Shown piece by piece: positions 1-7,639 of a DNA stretch of 26,746 nt. Every line of letters begins with the position of its first letter. The first letter of the stretch is position 1. Under the pieces are notes generated by a model. It was not told where the DNA came from. It did not search any database and saw only the letters and a program-made list of their open reading frames with translations. Made by a program: the position numbers and the translations under genes. The DNA comes from Chara braunii (Eukaryota > Streptophyta > Charophyceae > Charales > Characeae): NCBI GenBank assembly GCA_003427395.1, contig BFEA01000099.1, positions 2,577,774 to 2,604,519 of the forward strand, given 5' to 3'.

Positions 1-154
1 TCATCTTCTCTATCTTTGTCTATTGTCAGACTACTGTTCATTGTGTGTGGGAGTACGATGCATGGCATGTACACACTTGCGTGAGATGGTCCCCACGACC
101 CATGCAGGACAGTAGGGCATAGGGAAGAAAGAGGACAGGAGAGGGAGAAAGGGA

Positions 155-194
<40 letters not shown>

Positions 195-373
195 GAGGAG
201 GAGGAGGAGGAAATACTGGAACATACAAAGCGAGCATGTAGTAGGACTTCTTTTGGACAAGATACCAACGTTTTGTAACTTTCTAATCTTTCACTATTAA
301 GTTTTATGGAGTTTTACTTTTATTTTTATTTTTATGTTTATTTTTATTGTTCATTTTTTTTATTATCCCGCAC
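1..373 (-). other. Start of cyclophilin intron 3, with a GA/GAG microsatellite
   Basis: This lies downstream of the exon 3 donor on the minus strand and is therefore intronic if the gene continues. It holds a purine microsatellite on the plus strand (GA repeat about 156-193, then GAG repeat to about 211) and a T-rich stretch at 300-365. No other coding similarity is seen. Confidence 0.6.
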
Positions 374-491
374 CTGAGATGCATTCAAATTTTCTCCCGC
401 GCTTGCCATTGCGACAGTCCCAACTTTGTTGTGCTTCAGCTTCGGCCGAATTTCATCGTCAAAAAAACGGGCTTGGTCACCATACAGGAAC
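374..491 (-). CDS. CYP59: Exon 3 of the CYP59/PPIL4-type cyclophilin gene
   Basis: The minus strand has a strong acceptor (pyrimidine tract ending CCCGTTCAG) and then 118 nt encoding FLYGDQARFFDDEIRPKLKH and NKVGTVAMASAGENLNASQ. This corresponds to the CYP59 segment FLYGxQARFxxDEI through GTVAMASxGENLNxSQ, which holds the active-site loop equivalent to cyclophilin A MANAGPNTNGSQ. The exon ends exactly at CAG before GTGCGG at 373, a weaker donor than the other two but at the expected place, since the family continues FYFTLRD. The end is phase 0. The next exon must lie left of base 1, so the window holds only the first 107 residues of a protein normally several hundred residues long. No stop or frameshift interrupts the three exons, so the gene looks functional. 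Confidence 0.96.
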
Positions 492-627
492 CTGAACGGG
501 AAACCAAACAAAAGGAAGATAAACAAATACAGGAATAAATAAATGAATAAATAAATAAATAAATGTAACCTAACATAAGCAAAGAAAATGACATTTCATT
601 AAACACCACCCACACACGTGTTGCACA

Positions 628-738
628 CTACCGTCTTCACCCGAATTAAGCGCCCGGTCATTGTAGCTATATTTGGGCCAATTTTCAGACAAGATGCAGC
701 AATAATGACCGGGAGTTTTATTCCGGTGAAGACGGTAG
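628..738. repeat. Imperfect 35-bp inverted repeat with 41-nt loop
   Basis: The left arm 628-662 (CTACCGTCTTCACC...CCGGTCATT) pairs with the right arm 704-738 at about 31 of 35 positions. The roughly 110-nt foldback would form a hairpin in the cyclophilin pre-mRNA. A CACGTG-like core lies outside each arm. It could be a short MITE or a small-RNA precursor; nothing in the sequence decides. Confidence 0.75.
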
Positions 739-792
739 GTAGCTCCATCGTGCACTGACCGCCAACCACGTGCACACACAGCCCACCCACAT

Positions 793-886
793 ATATTGTC
801 ACAAGATATCAGAGCACAAAAGCGAAGAAAACCAAGAAAAAATGAATTCATTTTTTTCATCTTCTTCTTTACAAGACTCCCCCTGT
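793..886 (+). repeat. Direct repeat copy 1 (PBS-like start)
   Basis: This roughly 90-bp block, starting TATTGTCACAAGATATCAGAGC, recurs at 1734-1822 with few differences. ATATCAGAGC resembles the initiator-Met primer-binding site of plant LTR elements (TGGTATCAGAGC). It also holds the palindrome AAAAAATGAATTCATTTTTT (837-856). A small LTR-type (TRIM-like) element or an old segmental duplication would explain the pair. No coding sequence lies between the copies. Confidence 0.6.
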
Positions 887-1099
887 TCAGAACCTGTTTT
901 GCGTACAAGGCCCCGCCCGCGTGGATGTAGGTTGAGCGGCGGCTGCCCCCACCGCCGTGTGTCATATCGACCCACTTGCACAAAGCCAAAGGGCAAAGAG
1001 GCAAAGAAAAGAGGAAGGGCACAGCCCAATACAACAAAACAAAACAGGGGTAAACAAGCAATTGTACCGAAAACGGATCCTAGATGACAAGTCCCACAC

Positions 1100-1465
1100 G
1101 CAAGCACCGCCCCTCCTTCACAGGCCAAACGACAGGACAAGACCACCCAGGACAAAACTCTTGTCTGCAAAAAACGAGAAATCCCAGATTACATATGTAT
1201 ATACAGCAGATGGCCTTATTCGTCATCAAGACGTGGGTATTCCCATTTGTAAACCGTTCTTACCGGGACAAAAAAAAATAAAATAAATAAGAGAATCCCG
1301 GATGACGACACATAAAAGCACCGCCCCCATGCAGGCCGAACAACGGGAAACAACCAACCCGGATGCCACATCGAAAAGAAAGAACCCGCATGACCGGTCC
1401 CACGTGAAGCACTGCTACGCTCGCCGAAATAGACCGAATAACGGGACAAAACCAACCGGGATGCA
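1100..1465 (+). repeat. Degenerate repeats between the two direct-repeat copies
   Basis: Three related blocks begin near 1106, 1318 and 1423 with the pattern (CACCGCCCC)...CAGGCCGAACAACGGGACAAAACCAACCGGGATGC. No gene is seen. A poly(A) run follows at about 1514-1532. Confidence 0.45.
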
Positions 1466-1733
1466 GCAGACAAGATTACCAAAAGAAATTCTACCATTAT
1501 GATATCCATAGTTAAAAAAAAAAAAAAAAAAACGGAACCATACATTAGGTCCACAAAACACGAAATACCCCATCAACGGGGAAGAGTAAAGCAAAAAAGA
1601 AATGCCAGAACGAGAAATGGGACAAGAGAATGAGAAAAATAATTTCTACCATAACCAAAGAAGAGCCTGCTAAGTACAGGCCCGACGCTCGCCGCATCAT
1701 CTACAAAAGCAGGGAGCTAGCAACGTCGGGGTA

Positions 1734-1822
1734 TATATTGTCACAAGATATCAGAGCGCAAAAGCAAAGCAAAACCAAGAAAAAATGAATTCATTTTTTT
1801 ATCTTCTTCTTTACAACTCCAA
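1734..1822 (+). repeat. Direct repeat copy 2 (PBS-like start)
   Basis: Second copy of the 793-886 block, about 940 bp away in the same orientation, with the same GATATCAGAGC and GAATTC palindrome. The copies diverge after CTTCTTCTTTACAA. Confidence 0.6.
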
Positions 1823-1849
1823 GGGGGGCCCGCCAACCCTGTTTTCAGC

Positions 1850-2290
1850 TGCACATCAAAGGAGGGAGGTGTTCGTACGAAAGTTTTTGAAAACTTGTGA
1901 AGAAAGCATTTGGCAACGCGAGCTAAGAATCGATAAGAACAGGTGCGACCATCTGCGTGTAGTTGAGAGTCCATAGACGGTCGTAAAAAGTGCTGCTAAG
2001 AGCCTCTTTGAGAAGGGTGGAGTGTTTGAGGTCAGTCGTCTGTCTGAGAAAGCGGAAACCAAAGATAGGAGGACCAGACAAGCTTTACCTGATCTCGGCA
2101 CTGCGGAATAAGAGACGAACTCAACTGCTGCAGGAATGTAGTTTGGATTGGATGTTCTGGTGAGGATGTATGTACGGAGCTGCCAAGGATTTCCATAAGA
2201 GTTAAGCAACGGCTTACTTGAAGGGGCTGATATCGAGGGCCGTGAAGGATGTCTATGGTTGGCAGATTACGGTACGATTGGAGTTTGACG
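1850..2290 (-). pseudogene. Decayed coding relic, possibly retroelement
   Basis: On the minus strand two overlapping frames are unusually open. One, of about 85 codons (from about 2294), includes LPTIDILHGPRYQPLQ and SRCLTLMEILGSS. A second, of 117 codons, covers 1856-2209. A third frame with several stops reads FGFRFLRQTTDLKHSTLLKE. The style suggests eroded non-LTR retrotransposon coding sequence cut by the (TG)n/(GA)n tract to its right. I do not recognise a specific domain. The open frames could be partly chance. Confidence 0.3.
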
Positions 2291-2298
2291 ATAGGGTG

Positions 2299-2308
2299 AA
2301 GGTGTGTG

Positions 2309-2378
<70 letters not shown>

Positions 2379-2391
2379 NTTGTGCGTGTGC

Positions 2392-2461
<70 letters not shown>
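2299..2461. repeat. Compound (TG)n-(GA)n microsatellite with one N
   Basis: Roughly 125 nt of TG repeat with CG interruptions is followed by (GA)n. One unresolved base lies at 2379, so the length is probably unreliable in the assembly. Confidence 0.95.
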
Positions 2462-2462
<1 letters not shown>

Positions 2463-2639
2463 GTGAACGATAAGATAGAGGAGTTGGATATACCTACCTG
2501 TCTGAAGAACGAAGTGCGCGGCGGACTGTCCAGATTGCGTGTGGGTTAAAAACTTTCCGCCCTCAGTTGCAGGCGATTTACACAATCAGTGCAAATTTGC
2601 AAAGGCTGATCTGTTAGCCTGCGGTTGTGCGGGCATCTG

Positions 2640-2735
2640 CCGTCCTCTCCCTCCCTCCCTTCTCCCATCCGCTTTCCCTCCCCTCCTCCTCCTACTCCTT
2701 TCCTCCTCCTCCTCCTCCTCCTCCTCCTCCTTCTG
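2640..2735. repeat. C/T-rich tract ending in (TCC)n
   Basis: A polypyrimidine run on the plus strand, purely TCC/CCT triplets at about 2702-2730. Confidence 0.9.
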
Positions 2736-3104
2736 TCGCATGCCTAATGGCATATAGATCAGAACCAAGAACCAACCTCTCAGAGATAATACAAAAATAG
2801 CGCAGTGGAAGACTGAAAATACCAGGATCTGACTCAGTATGGACAATGACAGGACTGACAACAACCATCATCACACGGTGTGAGTGGACTCAGAGCTATA
2901 AACATAGGAGGTGCACTGAGTCTGAATACATACACAGACGAGATGGGCGGAGAAGAGACGAAGGGAGGAGGAGATAGGGAGAATCAGCCATCATAGCCCG
3001 ATGAACACAGTCTCCAATGCATCCCCAACATCACTGCTCATGCAACGCCAAGTCGCAGTGTCACTGAACCGGGCATAACCCGAAAGTCACCAAGTCTCAA
3101 CGTC

Positions 3105-3106
<2 letters not shown>

Positions 3107-3173
<67 letters not shown>
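3107..3173. repeat. (CT)n microsatellite
   Basis: About 33 uninterrupted CT dinucleotides. Confidence 0.97.
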
Positions 3174-3175
<2 letters not shown>

Positions 3176-3359
3176 CACTCAAACTCCCACTGCAGCTCGG
3201 CTGCAGTGCCCAAGCTCCTAGTCTCCTCACTAACCGTGCACCCAGCGCTGTGGACTAACACACTAACAGCGCCGCATCGACTAACTCTGCCTGTCAATAC
3301 TACCTGCCTACGACTAGGCGGACCAGCTCTAAGTAGCCCTGGTCGACTGAGAGGCTGCC

Positions 3360-3570
3360 TCTACCAGTCCAAAACTGCGCCAGTGTACGAGGGGAAAACT
3401 GGCGCCCACAATCAGAGCTGGCGCCCAAATGAAAAGCTGGCACCTAAACGATGCTGGCACTCAATGAAACTGGGCCTGAATGGCCTGGCGCCTAAACTAA
3501 ACGGCGCTGACACTGACCAGGGTCCTGGCGCTAAACGAAACGACGCGCCAGGGCCTATCTGCTAAGCCTG
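3360..3570 (+). repeat. Degenerate CTGGCGCC(AAA) minisatellite
   Basis: CTGGCGCC, CTGGCACC, CTGGCACT, CTGGGCCT and similar cores recur every 14-20 bases, with A-rich spacers such as TAAACGA between. About ten copies are recognisable. No coding homology is seen. Confidence 0.6.
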
Positions 3571-3699
3571 GCCTAAACTGGGCCTCCAAACGACACTGCC
3601 CCCAGACGAACCCTGCTAATCCCCCTAAGGCCTCTGATCCTAACAGTCGGGCTCTGCAGGGGCCCGTTTGGAACTGTGAATGCCACATCTTCCCTCCCC

Positions 3700-3812
3700 T
3701 TGGTCGTCCTCTCCCCTCCTCCTCCTCCTCCTCCTCCTCCTCCTCTTCCTCCTCCTCATGTTCCCCTCTCTCCCATCCTCCTCCTCTTCCTCCTCCTCCC
3801 CTTTCTCCTTCC
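3700..3812. repeat. (TCC)n/(CTT)n polypyrimidine tract
   Basis: Plus-strand pyrimidine run, mainly CTC/TCC triplets, immediately before the reverse-transcriptase relic. Confidence 0.9.
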
Positions 3813-3823
3813 TTTCGACCATC

Positions 3824-4551
3824 AGCACCTATCCAAGGGCGCAGTTCAGACCGCAGGAGTTGGAGGCCATCCTCCCTCTAATCTGTAAGTGGAACATCAT
3901 TCCTAATCCGGAGGAGAGTTGAAGGACGGACGACAGTTACTTAGACGGGAAATCGAGAACCCTTTCCAACAGATGAAGGGCAAACTACACGAACTCAAGT
4001 GTGTAGGTAACAGATGAAGAGGCGACTAGGTGCATGACGGCGTGCAGAAATGTGGGGGAGAAATATCTTGAAGTGCAACAAGTTATGAAGATAACAGATA
4101 GCTTGGAGGGTTTGGTACCGACGCCGCTGGACAGAAATCCAGGGGGGGGGACGGTCCTGTTGTGCCCAAAACTCTACTACGAGGCCATGATGGAGATGTT
4201 CACTGGTAACCGAGGGTACATAGTGGAAAGGAGGGAGGAAGGAAGGGGCGATTAAAAAAAGGCGGATACGAGAGGAGATCTGAGAAGACGAGGTGTCCCG
4301 CGGGTCACTGATGGTTAACGGCGTGAAACAACAAAGGTAAGATAGGTGAGGCATATGTGCTTCCAAAGCACAAAAAAAGACCTGAGACGCTTTAGGCTTA
4401 TCATCGGCCTAAAGCGTCTCAGGTCTTTTTGTGCTTTGGAAGCACATATGCGGCACACCTATCTCAACCTACCATCAGGACATGTCGAAGCGTGGCGAAT
4501 GCCGCACTCAACCACTTACTGTTTATGTTACCCGAGCATCGGCACTTCAAT
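3824..4551 (+). pseudogene. Eroded reverse-transcriptase ORF of a non-LTR-like element
   Basis: Coding blocks run collinearly on the plus strand in changing frames. They are: 3824-3922 (QFRPQELEAILPLICKW); 3925-4014 (DGRQLLRREIENPF...); 4010-4252, with PTPLDRNPGGGTVLLCP and YYEAMMEMFTGNRGY; 4342-4380 with IGEAYVLPKHK; and about 4460-4551 with NHLLFMLPEHRHFN. This order (P.DRNPG...CP..Y, then AYVLPKHKD..R.RP, then HHLLF.LP...HFN) matches the segment at and just before the reverse-transcriptase domain of elements found in algae and protists. That is my reading of family style, not a search. Stops, frameshifts, an inverted duplication at 4341-4463 and a poly(T)-ended insertion at 4551 show it is dead. 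It lies antisense to the cyclophilin gene. Confidence 0.65.
4341..4463. repeat. Near-perfect long hairpin inside the RT relic
   Basis: The left arm 4351-4397 and right arm 4407-4451 are reverse complements except for an A7 versus T5 run, with a 9-nt loop (TTATCATCG). Weaker pairing (ATAGGTG/CACCTAT) extends outward to 4341 and 4463. Both arms encode the AYVLPKHK segment: the left in the forward direction, the right in its reverse complement. The right arm is therefore an inverted copy of local coding sequence, not a MITE end. Confidence 0.93.
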
Positions 4552-4740
4552 CTTTTTTTTTTTTTTTTTTTTTTTTTCCCCAATGCAAAACTTTTATTAC
4601 AGCGGGTAAAATTGAGGCCGGGGACCTCACAATTCAACCTGGAGTCTCCGACAACGAGATCGAAATCAATCGAGAAGAAGAAGATAGTGCGGTTATGCAA
4701 TGATGTGACTCTGAGCCATACCAGCAAGGGCTGAGACTTC
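4551..4740 (-). mobile_element. Probable SINE with poly(A) tail
   Basis: The element ends in a 25-nt poly(T) on the plus strand (4553-4577), which is a poly(A) tail on the minus strand. The body of about 160 bp ends AATAAAAGTTTTGCATTGGGG before the tail. An AGGTTGAATTGTGAGG segment resembles a degenerate B box. It interrupts the RT relic right after HFN. A short ACTTC occurs at both ends, but no convincing target-site duplication was found. A processed transcript fragment is the alternative. Confidence 0.45.
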
Positions 4741-4774
4741 GTATTCATGGGGTCTCTGACATCGAGGACGCCCA

Positions 4775-4860
4775 AACATGTTCGTTCGGAGCTTTTCTGA
4801 ACGTCTCCCGAACATGTTCGGCTGTTCGGCCGAACGTTTCCCGAACGTGTTCGGCCGCAC
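4775..4860. repeat. Cluster of TTCGG/CCGAA palindromes
   Basis: There is a perfect 14-bp palindrome CCGAACATGTTCGG (4808-4821), a perfect 12-bp GTTCGGCCGAAC (4824-4835), and a near-palindrome CCGAACGTGTTCGG (4841-4854). Related half-sites lie before them. This could be degenerate tandem repeat or a binding-site cluster; its role is unknown. Confidence 0.75.
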
Positions 4861-5069
4861 ATTTTCTTTTATAATGATTTTGAAAAGAAAAAAGAAAAGA
4901 TCTTAATCTTTGCTAGGTTTTCTATTTTTAACTCGAGTTTGACTACGAATTTGAGCATACCTCCCAGGCAAAATGTTAATCTTTTTTGGGTTTTTGATTA
5001 TTAATGTCCGGATAATGGGCTAAATAGGAAAGTCGAGATGACCAGTTTGGTTTGATGGCTGACCAATTC

Positions 5070-5307
5070 AAATTTCATTTGTCCACATCGGTTTCGCAGC
5101 TATTCAAAATTACTAATTACTAATTACTGATGACTAATTACTCCTTTTACCAGTTTGTCCAAATCGGTTTCGCACCTATTCAAAATTACCTGGTACCTGG
5201 TCAAAGGAGTAGTTGCTAATTAGTCATCAGTAATTAGTAACTAGTCATCAGTAATTAGTAATTAGTAATTTTGAATAGCTGCGAACCGTTTTGGACAGAT
5301 GAAATTT
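5070..5307. repeat. MITE-like foldback with AATTACTAATTAC arms
   Basis: The left arm (5070-5151, AAATTTCATTTGTCC...TTTCGCAGCTATTC..., then ACTAATTACTAATTACTGATG) pairs imperfectly with the right arm (about 5202-5307). The loop holds another partial copy of the TTTGTCC..TCGGTTTCGC..CTATTC block at about 5153-5187. No transposase is present. It looks like a non-autonomous foldback. Confidence 0.75.
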
Positions 5308-5347
5308 CAATCATTAGTCATTAGTAATTACTAATTACTAAGTTGGG

Positions 5348-5455
5348 AAATTTCATTTGTCCAGTTGAATAATTCCAGTTGGGTAATTCCAGTTGGGTAA
5401 TTCCAGTTGGGTAATTCCAGTTGGGTAATTAGTCATTAATAATTACCCAACTGGG
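5348..5455 (+). repeat. 14-bp tandem repeat (GGTAATTCCAGTTG) and inverted copy
   Basis: It opens with AAATTTCATTTGTCC, as at the outer end of the neighbouring foldback. It then has about 4.5 copies of a 14-bp unit to about 5428 and an inverted partner (AATTACCCAACTGG) at 5439-5453. Confidence 0.8.
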
Positions 5456-5685
5456 CCTGTCACGAATTACTAGCAAATAGTAGTTAGTTATTATTTACCA
5501 ATTTTGGATTTTTCATCAACAGTCTGTGAATGATGAGGCAGCAAAGAAAGGCCCCTTCTCTGGAGAGACCAGTTATGAAATTTCAAGGCCGTTGATTTAA
5601 AAAAAAAAAAAAAAAAAAAAAAGTTCCCAGGCCCATAAGCACAATGAACACTACTCCCGGTACCTTTTTTTTTTATGTAACAAAT

Positions 5686-5690
5686 GCAGA

Positions 5691-5726
<36 letters not shown>

Positions 5727-5747
5727 ACACACACACACACACACAGA
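5686..5747. repeat. (CT)n-(CA)n microsatellite next to the exon 2 donor
   Basis: On the sense (minus) strand this is (TG)n followed by (GA)n, starting about 28 nt after the exon 2 donor. CA/TG repeats beside donors can influence splicing in other systems; any effect here is inference. Confidence 0.9.
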
Positions 5748-5774
5748 GTGCTGTGAGATAAGGAGATAACTCAC

Positions 5775-5879
5775 TTGTACATGGAGTCGCCCCCGGTTCC
5801 AGTGTTGGTTGGGTCTCCTGTCTGTACCAAGAAGTCCTTTTGGATTGTGTGGAAAAGGCAATTATGGTAATACTTGATC
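5775..5879 (-). CDS. CYP59: Exon 2 of the CYP59/PPIL4-type cyclophilin gene
   Basis: The minus strand reads through a pyrimidine-rich acceptor ending TTTTTATAG into G|ATC AAG TAT TAC. It encodes IKYYHNCLFHTIQKDF, then LVQTGDPTNTGTGGDSMY, and ends AA|GTGAGT with the donor at 5774. Its 105 nt hold 34 codons flanked by split lysine codons, so the frame runs unbroken from exon 1 and into exon 3. This is the cyclophilin core corresponding to FHRxIPxFMxQGGD in cyclophilin A. The catalytic arginine is replaced by Thr (F-H-T-I) and Met by Leu, while Phe and Gln (D-F-L-V-Q) are kept. Loss of that arginine is usual in the CYP59/PPIL4 group, so it is not damage. Isomerase activity may be weak or specialised (inference). 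A (TG)n then (GA)n microsatellite starts about 30 nt inside the following intron. Confidence 0.95.
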
Positions 5880-6235
5880 CTATAAAAACATTATATAAAA
5901 AAAAACAACAACGAAGAGAGGGTTTAAAAGACACATTCTATCCACCTAAAACAGACACACACTGGCCGGGAGGGGAGGGGGCAAAAGTGGCAGAGAGATT
6001 GAGAGTCAGCAGACAGAAGAGGGATAGAAAAAAGAAAGGGTGGTCAGCATTAGCGGCAGGAAAGGGAAGGGGGGAAGGGTTGCAGAAATAGAAACAAGAC
6101 CAGGTACATGCATTATGACATCACTAAAAGGGGGGGGGAAAAAAAGCTCTCATTCAAGACCCCCTCGCCCCTCTCCCATTCCCCCCCTTGACCCCCCAAA
6201 TCCTCTCGTTCATTAGAAAGTACGCAGCATACAAT

Positions 6236-6790
6236 TAAAAAAAAAAAAAAAAAAAAAACGAAACGGTGGACATCCTCCAGTGGCGTGCTCCATTCTTCTT
6301 TTTTTTTTTTTTTTTTTTTTTGGAAACTCGCAATATTCTTCTTTCTCTCAAAGTCTCTCCTTCTTAAATTATTTCCAATTCACCTTTCACTATCTACCTA
6401 CCCCTTCTCCTACGCCTATGCTTACTGGGGAGTCAGTGGGGACCACTGCACTACCCTTTTTTTTTTTTTTTTTTTTCTTTGACCCCTGCACTACCTACCT
6501 ACGTACCCCCTTTTTCCTAAGCCTATGATTTTTGCCCTCTCACAATGACAGGGGATGCGAGTTGCCCCTTGCCCTACATGGCCGTGCAAACGGCCCCTCG
6601 GTACCACATCAGGCCCGAGTGCCTGCGTCCTTCCGCTTTTAAGGGACCCTAATATTGTTTCAGGGACCCTGGGAGCGTTACCAGGCACTTAATACATAGT
6701 TTTTTTTTTCTTTTGTTTTTTTTTTTCTTTTTTTTTTTAATACATAGTTTGTTTTTTGTTTTTTTTTTTAATACATAGTTTCTGCTTTTC
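6236..6790. repeat. Homopolymer-rich block, with TAATACATAGTTT repeated three times
   Basis: Long A/T runs occur at about 6237-6258, 6299-6321 and 6458-6476. TAATACATAGTTT occurs three times at 6690-6783, separated by T-rich runs: a short tandem duplication with variable T tracts. No gene is seen. Confidence 0.7.
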
Positions 6791-7049
6791 CCAAACAATG
6801 ATGAGTAAATATATCGTTGCCCCTTCATACACAAAAGCAATACAGGCAGGCAGCTATCTTCATTAACATAATAATAAAATAACAAATTTTACTCTTCTTC
6901 CTGTAATGGTGAATATAGGGTCCTCCGCCGTCGCACAAACGTCTACCCTTCAGCACAACTCACCCTCATTAAGACTTGAATGTGTGCACCATTCAAGGTC
7001 GGGGTGCAATCTATTTTTCGGATCGGATAGTGTCATAATTAAGGTGCAT

Positions 7050-7615
7050 TGTGTTCCCGGCCTCCTACTCTCGTCTTCTTCTTTTTCCTCCTTTCTTCTT
7101 GTTCTTCTCTTTCCTCCTCCTCGTCCTCCTCCTCCTCCTCCTCCTCCTCCTCCTAGTCCTCGTCTGCCTCTCCACCTCGTTCCTCCTACTACTACTACTC
7201 CACGAGTAGGGTCCATCCGGCTCCTTGTTTCGTCTTCGTCTTCTTCTTCTTCTTCTTCTTCTTCTTCTTCTTCTTCTTCTTCTTCCTTTCTGCTTGTTCT
7301 TCTCTTCACTTCCTATTCTTTCTCCTCTGTACTCCTCCTCCTCCTCCTCCCTCCCTCCTCGTCCTCCTCTACACCTTCTTCGTCCTTGCTCCTCGTCTCC
7401 TCTCCCCTACTCCTCTCCTCCTGCTTCCTCCTCCTCACCCTCCTTTCCTCCTTCTCACCTCCTTTCCTCCTTCCTCCTCCTTTCCTCCTTCCTTCTTCTT
7501 CTCCCCTAGATTTCCTCTCCTCCTCTTTCCTCCTCCCTCCCTCCTCCTCCTCTCCTCCTCCTCTCCTCCTCCCTCCCTCCTCCTCCTTTCCTCCTCCCCT
7601 AGATTTCTTCTCCTA
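7050..7615. repeat. Long polypyrimidine tract (TCC/TTC triplets)
   Basis: About 560 nt are almost pure C/T on the plus strand, with (CTC)n at 7128-7155 and (TTC)n at 7225-7285. Long Ser/Leu/Pro frames here come from the simple sequence and are not genes. Confidence 0.92.
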
Positions 7616-7639
7616 CCATTCTTATTTCATCTCCATCTC

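Larger units (their letters stand above)
492..5774 (-). other. Cyclophilin intron 2 (5,283 nt)
   Basis: It is bounded on the minus strand by GTGAGT (5774) and a pyrimidine-rich CAG acceptor (493-492). It holds inverted repeats, microsatellites, two retroelement coding relics, a probable SINE and palindrome clusters, annotated separately. Stretches not annotated (for example 2750-3100 and 4860-5065) show no gene that I recognise. Confidence 0.9.

Noticed and set aside
570-1170. 163- and 123-codon minus-strand frames
   Set aside because: They overlap inverted and direct repeats in intron 2 and show no recognisable domain.
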